From assembly GCA_037833965.1 (NCBI GenBank), contig AP031358.1, positions 938,001 to 1,002,000 on the forward strand: 64,000 nucleotides of DNA. Direction: 5' to 3'. Made by a program: the position numbers and the translations under genes. Each line of letters begins with the position of its first letter. Within the stretch, counting starts at the first letter, position 1. This DNA is from Marchantia polymorpha subsp. ruderalis. Taxonomy: Eukaryota; Streptophyta; Marchantiopsida; Marchantiales; Marchantiaceae. Of the stretch, positions 37,570 through 50,249 are shown one piece after another. A model generated the notes under the pieces. It ran no database searches, was not told the DNA's origin, and saw nothing but the letters and a program-made list of their open reading frames with translations.

Positions 37570-40500
37570 ATGTTTGGCGGCATGGATCCAGAGATGATGA
37601 GGTTAGCTCAAGAGCAAATGAGCAGGATGAAGCCGGAAGATCTGCTTAAGATGCAACTGCAGGTCGCATTGCCCTCTTCTCCTACTCTCTTTTATGGGAA
37701 TTGTAATGTGATCGTTGTCTCGCTTGTCTGCTAGTTCGATCCATCCAAGTTTTATCACATCGAATTTTGCGATGGTAGTTTTCAATTGTTGTGTTGTGCT
37801 TCCATTGAGCTTCTGCTTGGTAAGGAGATGTTGAAGACAGCAGAGTATGTTCTTGATATTCTGCAAGGTTGTAGCTAAATCTGAAGGATTGAGACTAGAA
37901 AATAAATACTTACGAGAGAAAAGTAAACGGTGAAGACTTTTTGGCCCTGATTTAGGGTATCATGCCAACCATCTTGCGGTGACAGTAATTAAACTCTAAC
38001 CCGTCGTCGATATTTGACATTTGAAATGATCCGATTTGTCTACATTCTATGAGTTATGTTCTACCACTTAGCACAACATCGTGCTGATTTAGTTCAACGA
38101 GACTCATTCTCGGTCAACATTCCTACAAAGTCCTCTTCATTCCTCCACATACCTGTGTATCACATTTTCTTAAATGTCATGGAGTAAACGCTCACGGAAG
38201 TTGCATTTTTTTTTTGCCGTCGAAAAAGTCTGTAGATTGCAGATTCGCGATAGTGAACTAGTTTCATCGTAGTATGGACCAGAAAATGTCTCGTAAAGTA
38301 CCAGGGACGCCTTTTCCATTGGGCAGAGGTGTTTTGTTTCCAGTAGGAGAGTTTAGACTTGTCTCCTTTGTCTCCTTCCCACCAATAATTTCTCCATAAG
38401 ATTGACTTCTAAACATACAAAGTTGAATATATATATTTCAGCTTACATCAACTACGATACTAACCACACCAAAATGACTCATGTGATGCATTTCAATAGG
38501 TTGTACATGATATGAGGACTCCAGTTCCTTCTGTTGCAGTTGAATTTTCCCTAACAGTTTTATATTTCTTAAATTTCTTCGGCTGTGAACATATATAAAG
38601 ATCAAGACATGTTACTTATCCTACAACAAGAGTCGTTAGTGCAAGTGTATGTCAGCTTATATTTGACTCTGTTTGCGACAATTAAAAATATACTTTGGAG
38701 GTTATTTGACATGTTGGCTCGGAAGTCATCTGGACGGTTCAGATCCTTAGCTTTCAAAGTTGTTGTTATTCCTCACGAGCTTCTAAGGTTCTTGTAGTCT
38801 AGGATTTGCACCAACGAAATGGTCTTTGGTGCAACAAACTGAAGGTGCATTTGTGGATATTGATAGATGATGAACAATCCCGAGTTACTACGAATGGCAT
38901 CCGAGGGAATGAAAAACATCAGGCCACAGGATCTTCGTATGGCAGCAGAGCAGATGAAAAATGTTCCTCCTGAACAGATAGCCGACATTAGTTCTCGTAT
39001 GGCGAATGCTTCTCCCGAGGAGATAGCGGCTATGAGGGCACGTACTGAAGCTCAACGTTCATACGAATATCAAGGAGCATTAAACCTAAAAAGACAGGTA
39101 AAAATCTCTACAAAGTATTTTATTGTTTTGGCGTCGTCATCATGAATCATTATTTTCACAAAACATTTAAAAGATGTATTGATCAAACGAAGAAAGTATT
39201 GTTGTCCAAGTGAATGACCTTGAATTATTTGGTCTTGTAGGGTAATTGGCTTCATGGATCCGGAAAATATACTGAAGCTGCAGAGAAGTATTTGCGGGTA
39301 AGTTATGGAAAGGATCGGAGTTGTTTTTAACCATGTGCTTCTTCAAACTTCCACCCACTTTGTCACATATGTTTGAAGAAACTTGTCTTGCCATCTAATT
39401 CAAATTTTACTTCTATTAGTTCTAGGAGACTGTCTTGTTACATATCAATTTTACAATTGTATCAATAGTTTCATGATTCAGTATGATTCAGTATGGACCC
39501 CTTTGTCATAGACGTTTTATAGTTCTCTCAAGAGCGTTCAGATTTCTTTCGTAGCTACCTTCTTCTCTATGGTGGGGTGTATTAAACTGTCATTCTGCTA
39601 AGCTTGTTCATCGTCGAGATGATAATTTCCTTCAGAACGTCAGGGTGCTTCACAACGGACATTTGCCTTGTGATTATTTATCTTTGAACTGCGTCCATCT
39701 TGAACAGCTGTCTTCGGAATGTGTCAGGCAAAAAACAATCTTACAGGAATTTTCATGCCAGAAGCTCAGAGCTTGCAGCTTCAATGTTCGCTCAACCTTA
39801 TGTCGTGCTATCTAAAGACGAAACAGTATCAGGAGGTCATTGATGAGGGCACAGAGGTATGAAAAGTTGCACAAGAAACAGCTTTTGCAGCTTTTCGCTC
39901 AAATCTCTTCTTGCATTTGTAGAATACTTTTGTTTTGAGTTTGCTTGCCACTTTTGGTTTTCACGGTCAGAGCTTACGATTTTCCGTTCTAAATAAAAGG
40001 TGGAAGATTTTGTTGACCAGATTTTGAAGGGCGATGCTCGAAATTTGAAGGCTCTTTATCGTAGAGGTCAAGCTTACAAGGAGTTGGGAAATTTGAAGGT
40101 TTTCTCTACTTCCTTGTATTAGTTGATACCATATTTGACTTCATAAGGACATATGATACATTTAGTAGCTACTTGTGGTGTAAGCTCAAGGTGCTGGGTA
40201 CACGGGTTGGAGAGAAACTCTCAGAACACTATTATCTTCGTTGGCGCTTAGGTTCATGAGCAGTGTCCCAGTGTTGGGAGTTGTTTTTTCTCAGAAGTCT
40301 TAGACTGATTTGGCATGGAATCTTAGGTCTTTACGGAAATAACTTAACTATGCGTGTCTTAGTTTCCTATAATTTCAGTTGTGTTGTGCGTAGCTAAAAT
40401 AGCCCTCATGATGGCTGTTTCTGGAACCTCATGTTCGTCTGCTCCAATACTCACTGTTTTCACTGCAGTTGGCTGTCACAGATCTGCGAACTGCCGCTCA

Positions 40501-43165
40501 ACTTTCGCCTGATGATGAGACAATCGCAGAAGTCCTAAGGTATGCACCTTAGATTACCTCCTAATCACGGTAGAGATTTTCCTCACTGATTTTTTAATGC
40601 AATAGAGTTTCAATCAGAGTTTCTTCCCGATACAGTGTTTTTGAAGCCAGAATCTTCAATGGTCAAAGCCTATGCTGTATTGTCCCGGCTGGACTATGAT
40701 GCAATTTGTTAGTGGTTTCAACTAGTGAGTTCATGTAGTAGGGCTATGTTTTGTATGCTCCACCTTTCTGTTGCTCACCGAACTCCTAGTAAATTGTCTT
40801 TACAACTATTCTCCCTTTTAGACCCGGAATTGATCCGCATCTTCTCCTTGTTTGCTCACTTTTTTAACCTTAGTTTTTTCCTTGAGACGCTTGGGAAATG
40901 CATGTTCACTTCTTGATCTAAATTATTGTTTTGATTGTTAGACAAGCACATGTTCACTTCTTGATCTAAATTATTGTTTTGATTGTTAGACAAGCACGAG
41001 AAGACCTGGAGAAGGAGGGAGGGCAAGAAGAGATACTCACAGATGGTAAGATATAGATGTTGCTTTTTCTGGTCTCAGTTGCAGATAACCTCAAATCTTC
41101 TTGTTCTGTGGCATGTGCAACGGAAAATAGGTTGTTCATTCTTATGGATGCCTACATAAAGCTTCCTACATGTTTCTGGATGTTACCTTTGTCCTCACTG
41201 TTCGCTGAGTACCCTTATGGTTTCCTTTGCCGTTCTTAGTGATCGCAGCCTGAACTTCCGAGCTGCTACAGAAGACCTTTTTATGATGAGTTACTTTCTC
41301 CATTTGCTCTCTCTCCCCTTTCTCCTTTTTTCTGACTTACTTGTGTGCCCACCATGCCCAGGTCCTATCATTGAGGAAATCACGGAAGACGAGGCTGAAA
41401 TGTTTTCGTCAAGTACGCAAGATAGTTCAAGGTCCTTCCCGACCAGTGATAGAAATGCCGAGCACTCATCGACAGGTGCCAATGGGAGGCTTCCAGTTCC
41501 AAACGAACATGTCATGGGAGAGAGTTTGAACACGATTGCTCAAAATCCGGAAATGTTAAGGTAATTTCGCTTGGTTTTGTGGATTATATATAATGTTTAG
41601 TCTAAGTTGTTGGAGCACTTATGGAATGGATAACACAGCGCGACGAGAATTTACAGGAAACTTCCTCTCTTCTCCATTTAGTCTAATGGCTTAACGAATT
41701 TCGTTCAAACCTGAAATCACTGGCAGGAGTATGCAGTCTATGATGTCGACTTTAGATCCTGAATCTATTGCTGCAATGAGTGGAGGTGGTATGACCCCGG
41801 ACATGGCCAAGATGGCAGCAGATATGATGAAAAACATGTCACCGGATGATCTAGAGAGAATGGTAGGTTTGGCTAGTCAGTTTCAAGCCCCGAATGGAGG
41901 ACCTACTAGAACGGAGTCTACTGGTGGAACGAGACAGTCGAATACCACCCCATCTTCAACTAGTTCAAGTTCACCTGCTTCTGGATTGGTCACAGGGAAT
42001 GTGACCAGCACTTCCATGAATCACCGATCAGGTGGAACGAGTCCTGGTGCTGGCATGCCGAGCATGGCTGACTTCAGCCCTGAAATGCAAGAACAAATGC
42101 GGAATCAAATGAAGGACCCAGCGATGAAGCAGGTATTTGATGGATCAGACCACCATTTTCAGATGCGCTCATGCTATGTAAAAGTGGATAGGGCAAACCC
42201 ATATTTTAAAAATTGAGTAGTGAGTGACCATGGTGAGTTGAGAATGGTGGTTTTCGTCTGGTCCTAAACTCGCTATATCTTTCCGAAAACTCTTGTCTCA
42301 CTTCTTGTCTGGATGCCTAGTTTGATTCTTCAAGGGAATGTAATGTCCAGTGAGGCCGAAAGATAAGACTTAACTTCAATTAGGCCATATGAGCTTCTTT
42401 GTGCTCCATGTTCTTTAGGTGAGCAGTAGGAATTATGCTACGTTCGTGGATCTTAAAGTTTCGAAGAGGAAGTCTGACCTACAGTGGCATATGCTGTTTA
42501 AAGCAGAAGATATCTGACTTTTTGAAGGATTCTCAAAACTGTTCTGAAGTGGACTGCAGTGGCAGCATTGTGCCTTTTTCACAAATGTCATATTTGACCA
42601 AGAGCTTTTCTGTTCTGGTGGTCTCGCTTAGGATTCTCATTGGAATCTGTGGTCTGTATAATTTGTTCGTTAATAGTTGACGTTCGTTCCCCAGATGATG
42701 GCGTCCATGGTGAAAAGTATGTCTCCTGAAACCATGGCAAGTATGAGTCAGCAAATGGGGATTAAGCTTTCACCCGAGGAAGCAGCGCAGGCACAGCAAG
42801 CCATGGCAAATTTGAGTCCGGACGATCTTGACAAAATTGTAAGTTTTATCCTTTCTACTTTTCTATCCTCAAGCACGTACGATAGAGACAGCTGATTTAT
42901 CCATGCTTGAAGTGAGTAGCAGTCAAGCATCACTCAGATACTTCTTGATTTTCAATTGTGGTGTTATAATAAGGGTTGTGGTTTGCTAAAAGAAACCTTT
43001 TTTTTTGACATGGAACAGATGCGGTGGGCAGAACGAGCTCAAAAAGTCACTGATAAAGCTAGAAAGGCTAAAGATTGGATGTTGGGGAAGCCCGGTCTCG
43101 TATTAGCCATTGTGATGCTCCTCATTGCTATTTTTCTGCATCGACTTGGTTACATCGGCAGCTAG
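37570..43165 (+). CDS. TPR-domain chaperone receptor OEP61/TPR7, tail-anchored
   Basis: Eleven coding exons give about 536 residues: 37570-37662, 38867-39097, 39241-39297, 39728-39856, 40021-40098, 40469-40539, 40990-41045, 41362-41560, 41727-42132, 42695-42838 and 43019-43165. All junctions are GT-AG and keep frame. The N-terminal 100 residues carry repeated 20-residue helical units with (S/P)PE(E/D) turns. A three-motif TPR domain (about 105-220) follows with all five carboxylate-clamp residues: K106, N110, N150, K180, R184. Then come an acidic linker, a Ser/Gly/Thr-rich stretch, two more helical units, and a C-terminal membrane anchor at about 514-530 ending HRLGYIGS. Length and order match Arabidopsis At5g21990 (about 550 residues), which docks Hsp70/Hsp90-bound precursors and has been placed at the chloroplast envelope and the ER. 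Exon 5 was started at 40021 because this gives the family spacing before ALYRRGQAY. The exon 7 acceptor is doubled by a 48-bp repeat. Confidence 0.93.
40901..40996 (+). repeat. Perfect 48-bp tandem duplication spanning the exon 7 splice acceptor of OEP61
   Basis: The units 40901-40948 and 40949-40996 are identical, so the acceptor gattgttag/acaagca occurs twice (AG at 40940-40941 and 40988-40989). Only the second continues into the conserved reading frame. Use of the first would insert 48 bases that contain an in-frame TAA after nine codons. Confidence 0.95.
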
Positions 43166-46100
43166 GCCGTTGACTTGTATATTAGTTGCCTCTACAGAAT
43201 CCCCGATTGGTCAAGGCCCATTATTCTGCCTCAGATAGCTTTTTCAAAGTGTTCGAGGTCAACCTCTAGAAGCCACAGGCATTCTTAGCAGACATAGTGA
43301 AAGTCTCCGCCGCTTCGTTCTCGGCCCAAGAATCGCTCGCCATCTGGAGGTATCATCACTTGGTTTTTTAGAAGATCCAGGGTAGCACGTGTAATCGAAA
43401 CATATCTCATGAATTGATGAGCAATGTACCTTTCTGGAGGGTACTGACCAGATAGGTGTCACTTAGCATCAGTCGAGGTATTTACGCTGTTCCATCAGTG
43501 TTTGTCAGCTACTTGCAATTATATAATTGATTGCTTGTGATCTCATAAAAAGCCGATACCGATAATTCCAGGTTTTGGGGTCGCCGGTTCCATCAAAATG
43601 TACTTGGATACCAACAACCCGGACATTAAAGGTTATGCACCGTGTTCAGTTCTTTGTACATTGTCCAATAGGGAGAAGATAAAGTTTTTGAAACTAGGGC
43701 TTTCGGTCGAGACAGTAAATAGGACGTTTTTTTTGTATGGTTTCAGGAACTTGATCAAATTACGCATTTTAATAGATCAACCTGATTACGGTCATTCTTC
43801 TGCAAAAGGAGGTGCCAGCTTTTCGTCAGCTCGGATGATTAATATTTCACTTCGTTAACCTACAACGAATGCTATTTCTAATCAATGAGCTGTAGAACAG
43901 ATCGAAGTTATGAGAAACTGGTAATTTTTGTTAGTTCGCTTGCTTGGGCTCCTATATAGTTTACTGTCTATCTATGTTGGTGAGTCGAGTATACAACTTC
44001 TTCCAAGGAATGTTGTAGATTGGGCTACTTCCACTTTCTTATCACTGTTTCAACAGGTTTTCTGATCATGGTTATATTTTTCGAGGAAAACATTGCTCTG
44101 CTGTTTAATCCTCAGTTTATGTTATCTTTGCTTCAAATTCGAGAGATTACTTATTATCAACAACCAATTCTTTAGTGACAGTCCAGTCCATCTTGCGACG
44201 CTTTGGCAAAATTATGGAGGTCTTGTAGATTGAAACCTTTTGCCCGATAGATATCAATTGATTTCTGCCTTGCGTACGCAGCTGAAAACTATCCAGTGGT
44301 AGGAATCGTTTCCGGGATTTCTGCCTTCCGCTACAATAATTCTCTAATCATCGTTTCTGTTGGCACAGTACTTTCCTGTTAAAGCATATGGAGCAGACTG
44401 AGGCTGTGCACTTCGTGGAAGAATCCTACATTCAAGGTTTCAGTTGTTGGTTGGTGAGAACCTTTCATGGAACCTCTTTTTTCAGAAAACACTTCACGTG
44501 TTTATATTGTGCTTGTGTCACAGAGCCCGCTTGGAAACGGTACGGGGATATCAGAGGCAGTCTTATCTCTGACTTATCAACCTGAGCCTTTACATCTCAT
44601 GGGCAGTATTTACCCATCAATACAAGAGCTTAGGCGTGTTATAAACTCAAGGTCTAGAATATAAGGAGATAAGTTATCGTTCGGAGTTTCTAACATCTTG
44701 GTTATAACTGTTAAGTCACAGTGATTACTGTTGGCAACTCGCACAAGGCTTGAATGTCAAGCTGGTGACGTACAAGGAAGAGTGAGTTATATCATATGTG
44801 TGACAAGGAGGAACATCTGAAAAATGCAAAATTAAACACGCCATAGAAGAAGTAAGGTGCCGCCACTGTCTGAGTCGGTTCTACTTTTCGACTGACTTAA
44901 GGTTCCTTTTACGGAGACTTTGAAACGAAAGTCTACCGGCATGATAAAACATGGAAGGGTGATTCTTGCATGCCTTCATGTCATGATCTGGTGTCATCTG
45001 GGGGCATAAATAGGAAGACCGCTTATGTCGGAAGATGGCTTGGTTGATGGTTTGAAATCACTATGCATGGTTGAAAGTTGTACAGTACACCAAATGTAGA
45101 GGCTTGGAGTTTCGACGCATGGTCGACCGATGTGACCTCACCATACGCTGACATGGCGGCAGACAGCAAATGGCATGGAGTTTTCTGACTACGGACGAAG
45201 AATGTAGACCCGCACAGTGGCCGATGAACACCGCTGGACGCTAGATAATAACCACAAGTCATGGATCTTTTTTGATTATCATCACTAGTCATACTAAGAC
45301 CTTCCTTCCAACAAATATATGAGCCCACGGCTCGGAATGAGGCTAGTCGTAAATAACAAAGACGATTAGTCAACCGGGGAAACTTGTCGGGTAAAGGATG
45401 TGTACTGTACTACTGTATAATATTTTCTCGAGTCCTGTACAGCTAGCCTCTGTACTTAGACACTTGCACGCAACATTCTTGACCGATGGAATTAAGGCCT
45501 TAATATAATGGGTCAAGACTGTGTATTCGATCGGTTCCCATTCGTCGATTGTACCTTATTCTTTATTGACTTCATCACTTATTAAAGCAGATTTACTACC
45601 TAGGCGCATCAAAATAAGACACGCAGCGGTGTTTTAGGCTTCTTACCTGTGTATGACATGGTCACATGCAGTTGTTGACATCATCATATTCTCCGGTTGG
45701 GGGCCAATCTCAAGTTTCATCAAACCATATTCAAATAAGTCATTCTTTTGTTATCAGCTAAGAGGTTTCACATAGGTCCATCTTTTACTTTTCCAACACA
45801 TATATATGGAGTGCTCACTACAGCTACCTCCGATTCTCCTAAGGATATAGTGACTGGATGCCTCATACTTGGTGGAGGTTATCAGCATTACACTGGACAC
45901 AATCTAAGGGCGATTGATTATCCATAATTCTCTCTTTCTGTAAAAATATAAGGTGCCGTTCTTGGATTCCATTTACTAGCTTAGTGACCAAAATGAACAC
46001 CTGAAAAAGGAAAATAGATGAGATTAGAGAAGCCATAACAATAGGTGTCTTCAATTAGAAGAATATGCAATACTCAGAGAGTTCATCGAGTTCAAGATAT

Positions 46101-49100
46101 TGTACACCAACTTCAGCATATAGGTTGCGAGAGAATGACTACGATGATGAGTGGTAAGTTTCAGTCTCTTTATTTTATTGTATATATGATTATTATAAAT
46201 ATTCTTCAATCGCTTTTCAAGGAATCCTTCGTAGGTGAAGTTGGATTTGTTCTGCATTGGGATAGTATTGAGTTATAGTCTCATGTTGTTTTGTTCTTTC
46301 TTTCACGTACCACTTGATGCGTTCTTTCATTTGCAAACAAATTTTCACAATGTAAGAACTTATTTGATCAAACCCAATCTTGAGGTCGTCATCTTTCATA
46401 AACATTTTTCCAAAGCTTTAGCCATAAAAATCTGAGAACGAAAAAAAAATCAGGAAAAGATTGGTATAATCTGGAGACTTCGTGTTGGGTACTAAAGGCC
46501 AAATGCCACGAAGCGGCTGCGGTGAATGTCTTTCTCAGCATTCTTCAAACATAATAAGACAGCAACACTCAGATGGCAATTGGAGACATTGCTGTCACTA
46601 TGACAAGCTTTTCAGAAGGAGACAACCTGCAAGGAAGGTATGAAAGTATGAAATGACCAGACGAACAGTCAACAAGATCCCAGGCCACGATAAAGAAGAC
46701 GAGAAATCTGAAGGTCAGTTCCGCGGTACGTAGGGCCTGTAGGTCCCTAAAGATCTCGTCAACATGCTGCAGTTTGTAAACGCTGTCCGGTCGACACGGA
46801 CGTTGCTGAAAATATCCGAAGTGGCCCGTGAGCTGGACCTTGGACGGAGGGAGGTCCACCTGTCAGTCGACGTGTATGTTGCGTCATGGTGTGCCTTCGT
46901 TGTGGTACTGGGGGACCCGATAATATGGAACAAATAATAAGATGTACTGGTTTGTAACAAGTTTTGATGTTCATGAATTCAACAGGTTTATCTACACCCT
47001 TGGGTAACTGTGATTGCCTTGTATCATTAATTTATAGCATTAAATTTTGAAAATTATTTTATGGCACACAAAATTGTAATAGAGATAGGGAAAAAACATG
47101 GCGTTCTTAAAGAAATATCTCAATTATAATGCTTTTTTTCCAAATCTTAAGAGAAAGGGTACTTTATCATAACATTTGCAGATTAGATAAGATGCATACC
47201 AAATTTTTTGACTCAATTATCCTTATCTAAACATATCACTAACTTTTCCGACGACTTTCCAAAACTTGTATTGCACCACTTGTGGTGCATCATAGTAAGG
47301 TTAACAGTCTCAACTTTTCAACCAACAGCCTTTTGTTGCATTCAGGAGATGCAAGCATACACAGGTGGCTAAAAAGTTATCACTACGATCTTGAAATTAA
47401 ATTTGAATAGTGAATTCCCTTGTTACTATGTGATCATTGTTCTCCAAATTTTCATCCATTCTCCATGTCTATGCAGGTGACATGCATGATATATGGTAGC
47501 ATAACTGACATAAGTTACTTGCTAAATAATCAGGTCAAAGGGACTGTTTACCACGCATTTAGTGAAATTCGTAGCACTCTTGGATCTAGAAGAATGAAAC
47601 TTCAAATAGAGAAGTGAAACATGCGTCATCCAGGATTCACACGCCGCTGCGACGATTATGAGAACAATAGTTCTGCTCGAGGATTGACCTTTTCAGAATG
47701 GTAGGTCCTAATAACTTGAGTTCCTAGCTGATCAAGGTCTCCCTCCCGTACACGGCAGTGGGACGGCAGATGTACCCCATCCATGCATGATTTGTTACTT
47801 CCGTCGTACCTTGGGAAGTGATTTGATAGATATAATGCGTAAATTCATTTATTATGCTAAAAATTGATTGTAAATTCAGATTTCATGCACTTAAGTCGTT
47901 GATAAATCACACTCGACGAAGCATCTTGTAGAGGTGCTGTAAGAAATCACTCGTGTTATTCTCATGAAATTTGTCTCCTACAAACAACACGTTCAGCTCT
48001 TGTCACATCTTTATTAAACATCTTCTAAATGTAGTTAAAATATTTCTTTGAAATCTATTTTCCGTGTTCCGTTTTTTTCCCGTATTTTTTATTTAAAAAC
48101 ATGCACAGTTGTGGAGATATGGTTAGGGTAGCTCACACACGTCAACAACTCTAACAAACCGGGGAAAAAATCAAAATGTTGACGCTTGCATGCGTGACCG
48201 TGGTACACCTCTGCTTGTAATCATACTTCACGTACTACTACGTTCCAGTTGCAACACACATCTACTGTAAGGATTTCTAGTGAGCTATATGATGCTATGC
48301 ACACTCACTAGATTGTCCATAATTCGAGAGAATTAATTGCAACTCATGATATGCTGAACTATGCTCTGATTTCTTTCTCCGAAAAAAAAAAGGAAAAAAA
48401 AAAGGCTATCAGTACACCCAGTCATTCCATTTTAAGCCAACCGGTCGATAGGGAGAACACGGGATGGATAGAATTTCAACGCTGAGGGGATACGCGTTAG
48501 GAACCACGAGGCTGCCGTGTATTTCTAAGGGTCACCGGATTGATTGGTGGACTCGAAATAAATAAAGATATTTATGTTTGCGATGTCGGTGGTATGTTTT
48601 CAACTTTTATTAAACGGCTTTTCAAGCATTCTAGCTAAAAGGACATCAGTACACGACAAATATACCTTTATATTTATCAAACAAAGCAGTCGCGAGATTA
48701 CTTCATTTGAAACCCACCAGCCTTCAATTAATTATATTCAAACGTGTTCAATATTTGTTTATTATTTTTTCTGGTCGAGTGCAAACTTTGTCCCAAAGTT
48801 TGCACTCGACCAATCCTAATCTAATCTCATCCACTCGTACAATCCCCACGCTTTGAGTCAACTGAAGCCATGTAACATGACTCGAAAGTCCATGGGAATA
48901 TTGAAGATTGTTGAACGACGCACAATTTCAATGTGGAAGAGCACTGCTTTCGCATCTAACAAGTCACTGCCTTTAGCCTCATAGGTCAAGGGTGGATTGT
49001 ATATACTGTAGATATATATATATCTCCAGAACCCACCATCTTGTGTCGTTTCTTAGTTTCATGGAATTAGACGTTGCAAGGTTTATAGCAGACATCCATA

Positions 49101-50249
49101 GGCTAGAATTACTGGACCTAGTCGACATCGAGCGCTAGGAAGGAAGATCTCCGCAATATTGAAACTTACTGCACCATAATCTCCTTTACTGTGAGCTCGA
49201 CTCTTTCTCTTCGCGAACAAACATGTATTCTCATGATAATTTTTGGCCTCTTGCCCACGATGGGTAGTCCTCCAATCTTTGCTCATTGGGCGAAATCTTT
49301 TATCCGCATCTCCTATTTACGAAAAGCAAATCGTCGTGTACCATGATGAAGAGTGGAATTCAAGGCAAATCAAAGTTTTGTCTGAGTGATTGCGGTTTAC
49401 GTGGTTTTGTTAATTGCGTAATGTAAAACCGGTACTTGGGATAAGGTTTAATTGAATTAAATGTCAGTATGCTTTTTTAGCTATGGTATCCTTCTTTACA
49501 TCATTCCCATCCACCCCAAATTCCTTTCTACAGCATCCTTCATTACCTGGGAAGCCGTGGAAGCCGCTACGTACTTGACTGTCCATCATTGGCTGACAAG
49601 ATGGAGGGCTTTCAGACTTGGCATTGACTGAGAAGAGCAAATAAAGTTGAAACATAAGATACATTGACCTTGAATGTACAGCTTTTAATATCTAAAAATT
49701 AGTCCCAAAAAATCGGGACTTTCTGAATGTGGAAAGTTATTCCGAGAGCTATTTGTGTCCAGCGACTCCTGAGAAGATCCTGCATGGAAGGTCGAATTGG
49801 ACTGAAATTCCTCCCCTACGTCTAGGCAACGCGGTCAAACACACTTTGGAAAGTGGTCAGAAGATTAAGCCGGCGACGCGTGGATTCGAAGGTACGATGG
49901 CCAAACTGCCAGAAAGAATACCTCATAACGACCTGCCACCATGAACTTTTACAGCCTTCATCTGGGCCGTTCAATTTAAATCCAACGGTGCACAGAGGAT
50001 GTGGAGCATGTGAAGTGCTCGCGCCGGTATGACGCCGATGATCTAATCTGATTACCGGGACGTTTCGCGGTTTGTCGGGAATTTGAGAGTGTCGGGAAAT
50101 TAAGAGATATAAACAGGTCGCCTTTCAGAAGGTATATACAGTATTACAGTAATGCATTTGTGGAAATGCTAAATATCACACTTCGACCGGAAAGCACTTC
50201 TCGGGACGTGGGAGCGCCGGGGATGTTGGCACAAAGTTGACAGAAGCAA
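43166..50249. other. Intergenic region, no confident gene
   Basis: The first few hundred bases are OEP61 3' untranslated sequence. Around 44440-44660 an acceptor-like tgtgtcacag precedes 47 protein-like codons. At 46735-46940 (+) an open frame preceded by a tag acceptor runs about 65 codons to TAA with a hydrophobic tail. Neither has a recognised family or a clear exon chain. From 47000 to 48100 the DNA is AT-rich. An A-rich run lies at 48381-48403 and a TA run at 49014-49024. I see no RNA gene. Confidence 0.4.
48772..48812. repeat. Perfect 19-bp hairpin with 3-base loop
   Basis: The arm tggtcgagtgcaaactttg (48772-48790) is followed by tcc and its exact reverse complement (48794-48812). The sequence then reads atcctaatctaatc. 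Such a tight perfect stem can form in DNA or RNA. It could be a foldback element, a small-RNA precursor tip or a termination hairpin, but no flanking gene decides. Confidence 0.85.

Noticed and set aside
40000-40020. OEP61 exon 5 beginning at 40000
   Set aside because: It would insert seven residues compared with the family spacing; the acceptor before 40021 has a better tract and exact spacing.
48813-48824. Helitron 3' end suggested by hairpin plus CTAA
   Set aside because: The spacing to the hairpin is short, the word is repeated, and no 5' terminus or helicase remnant is seen. It is kept only as a hairpin.
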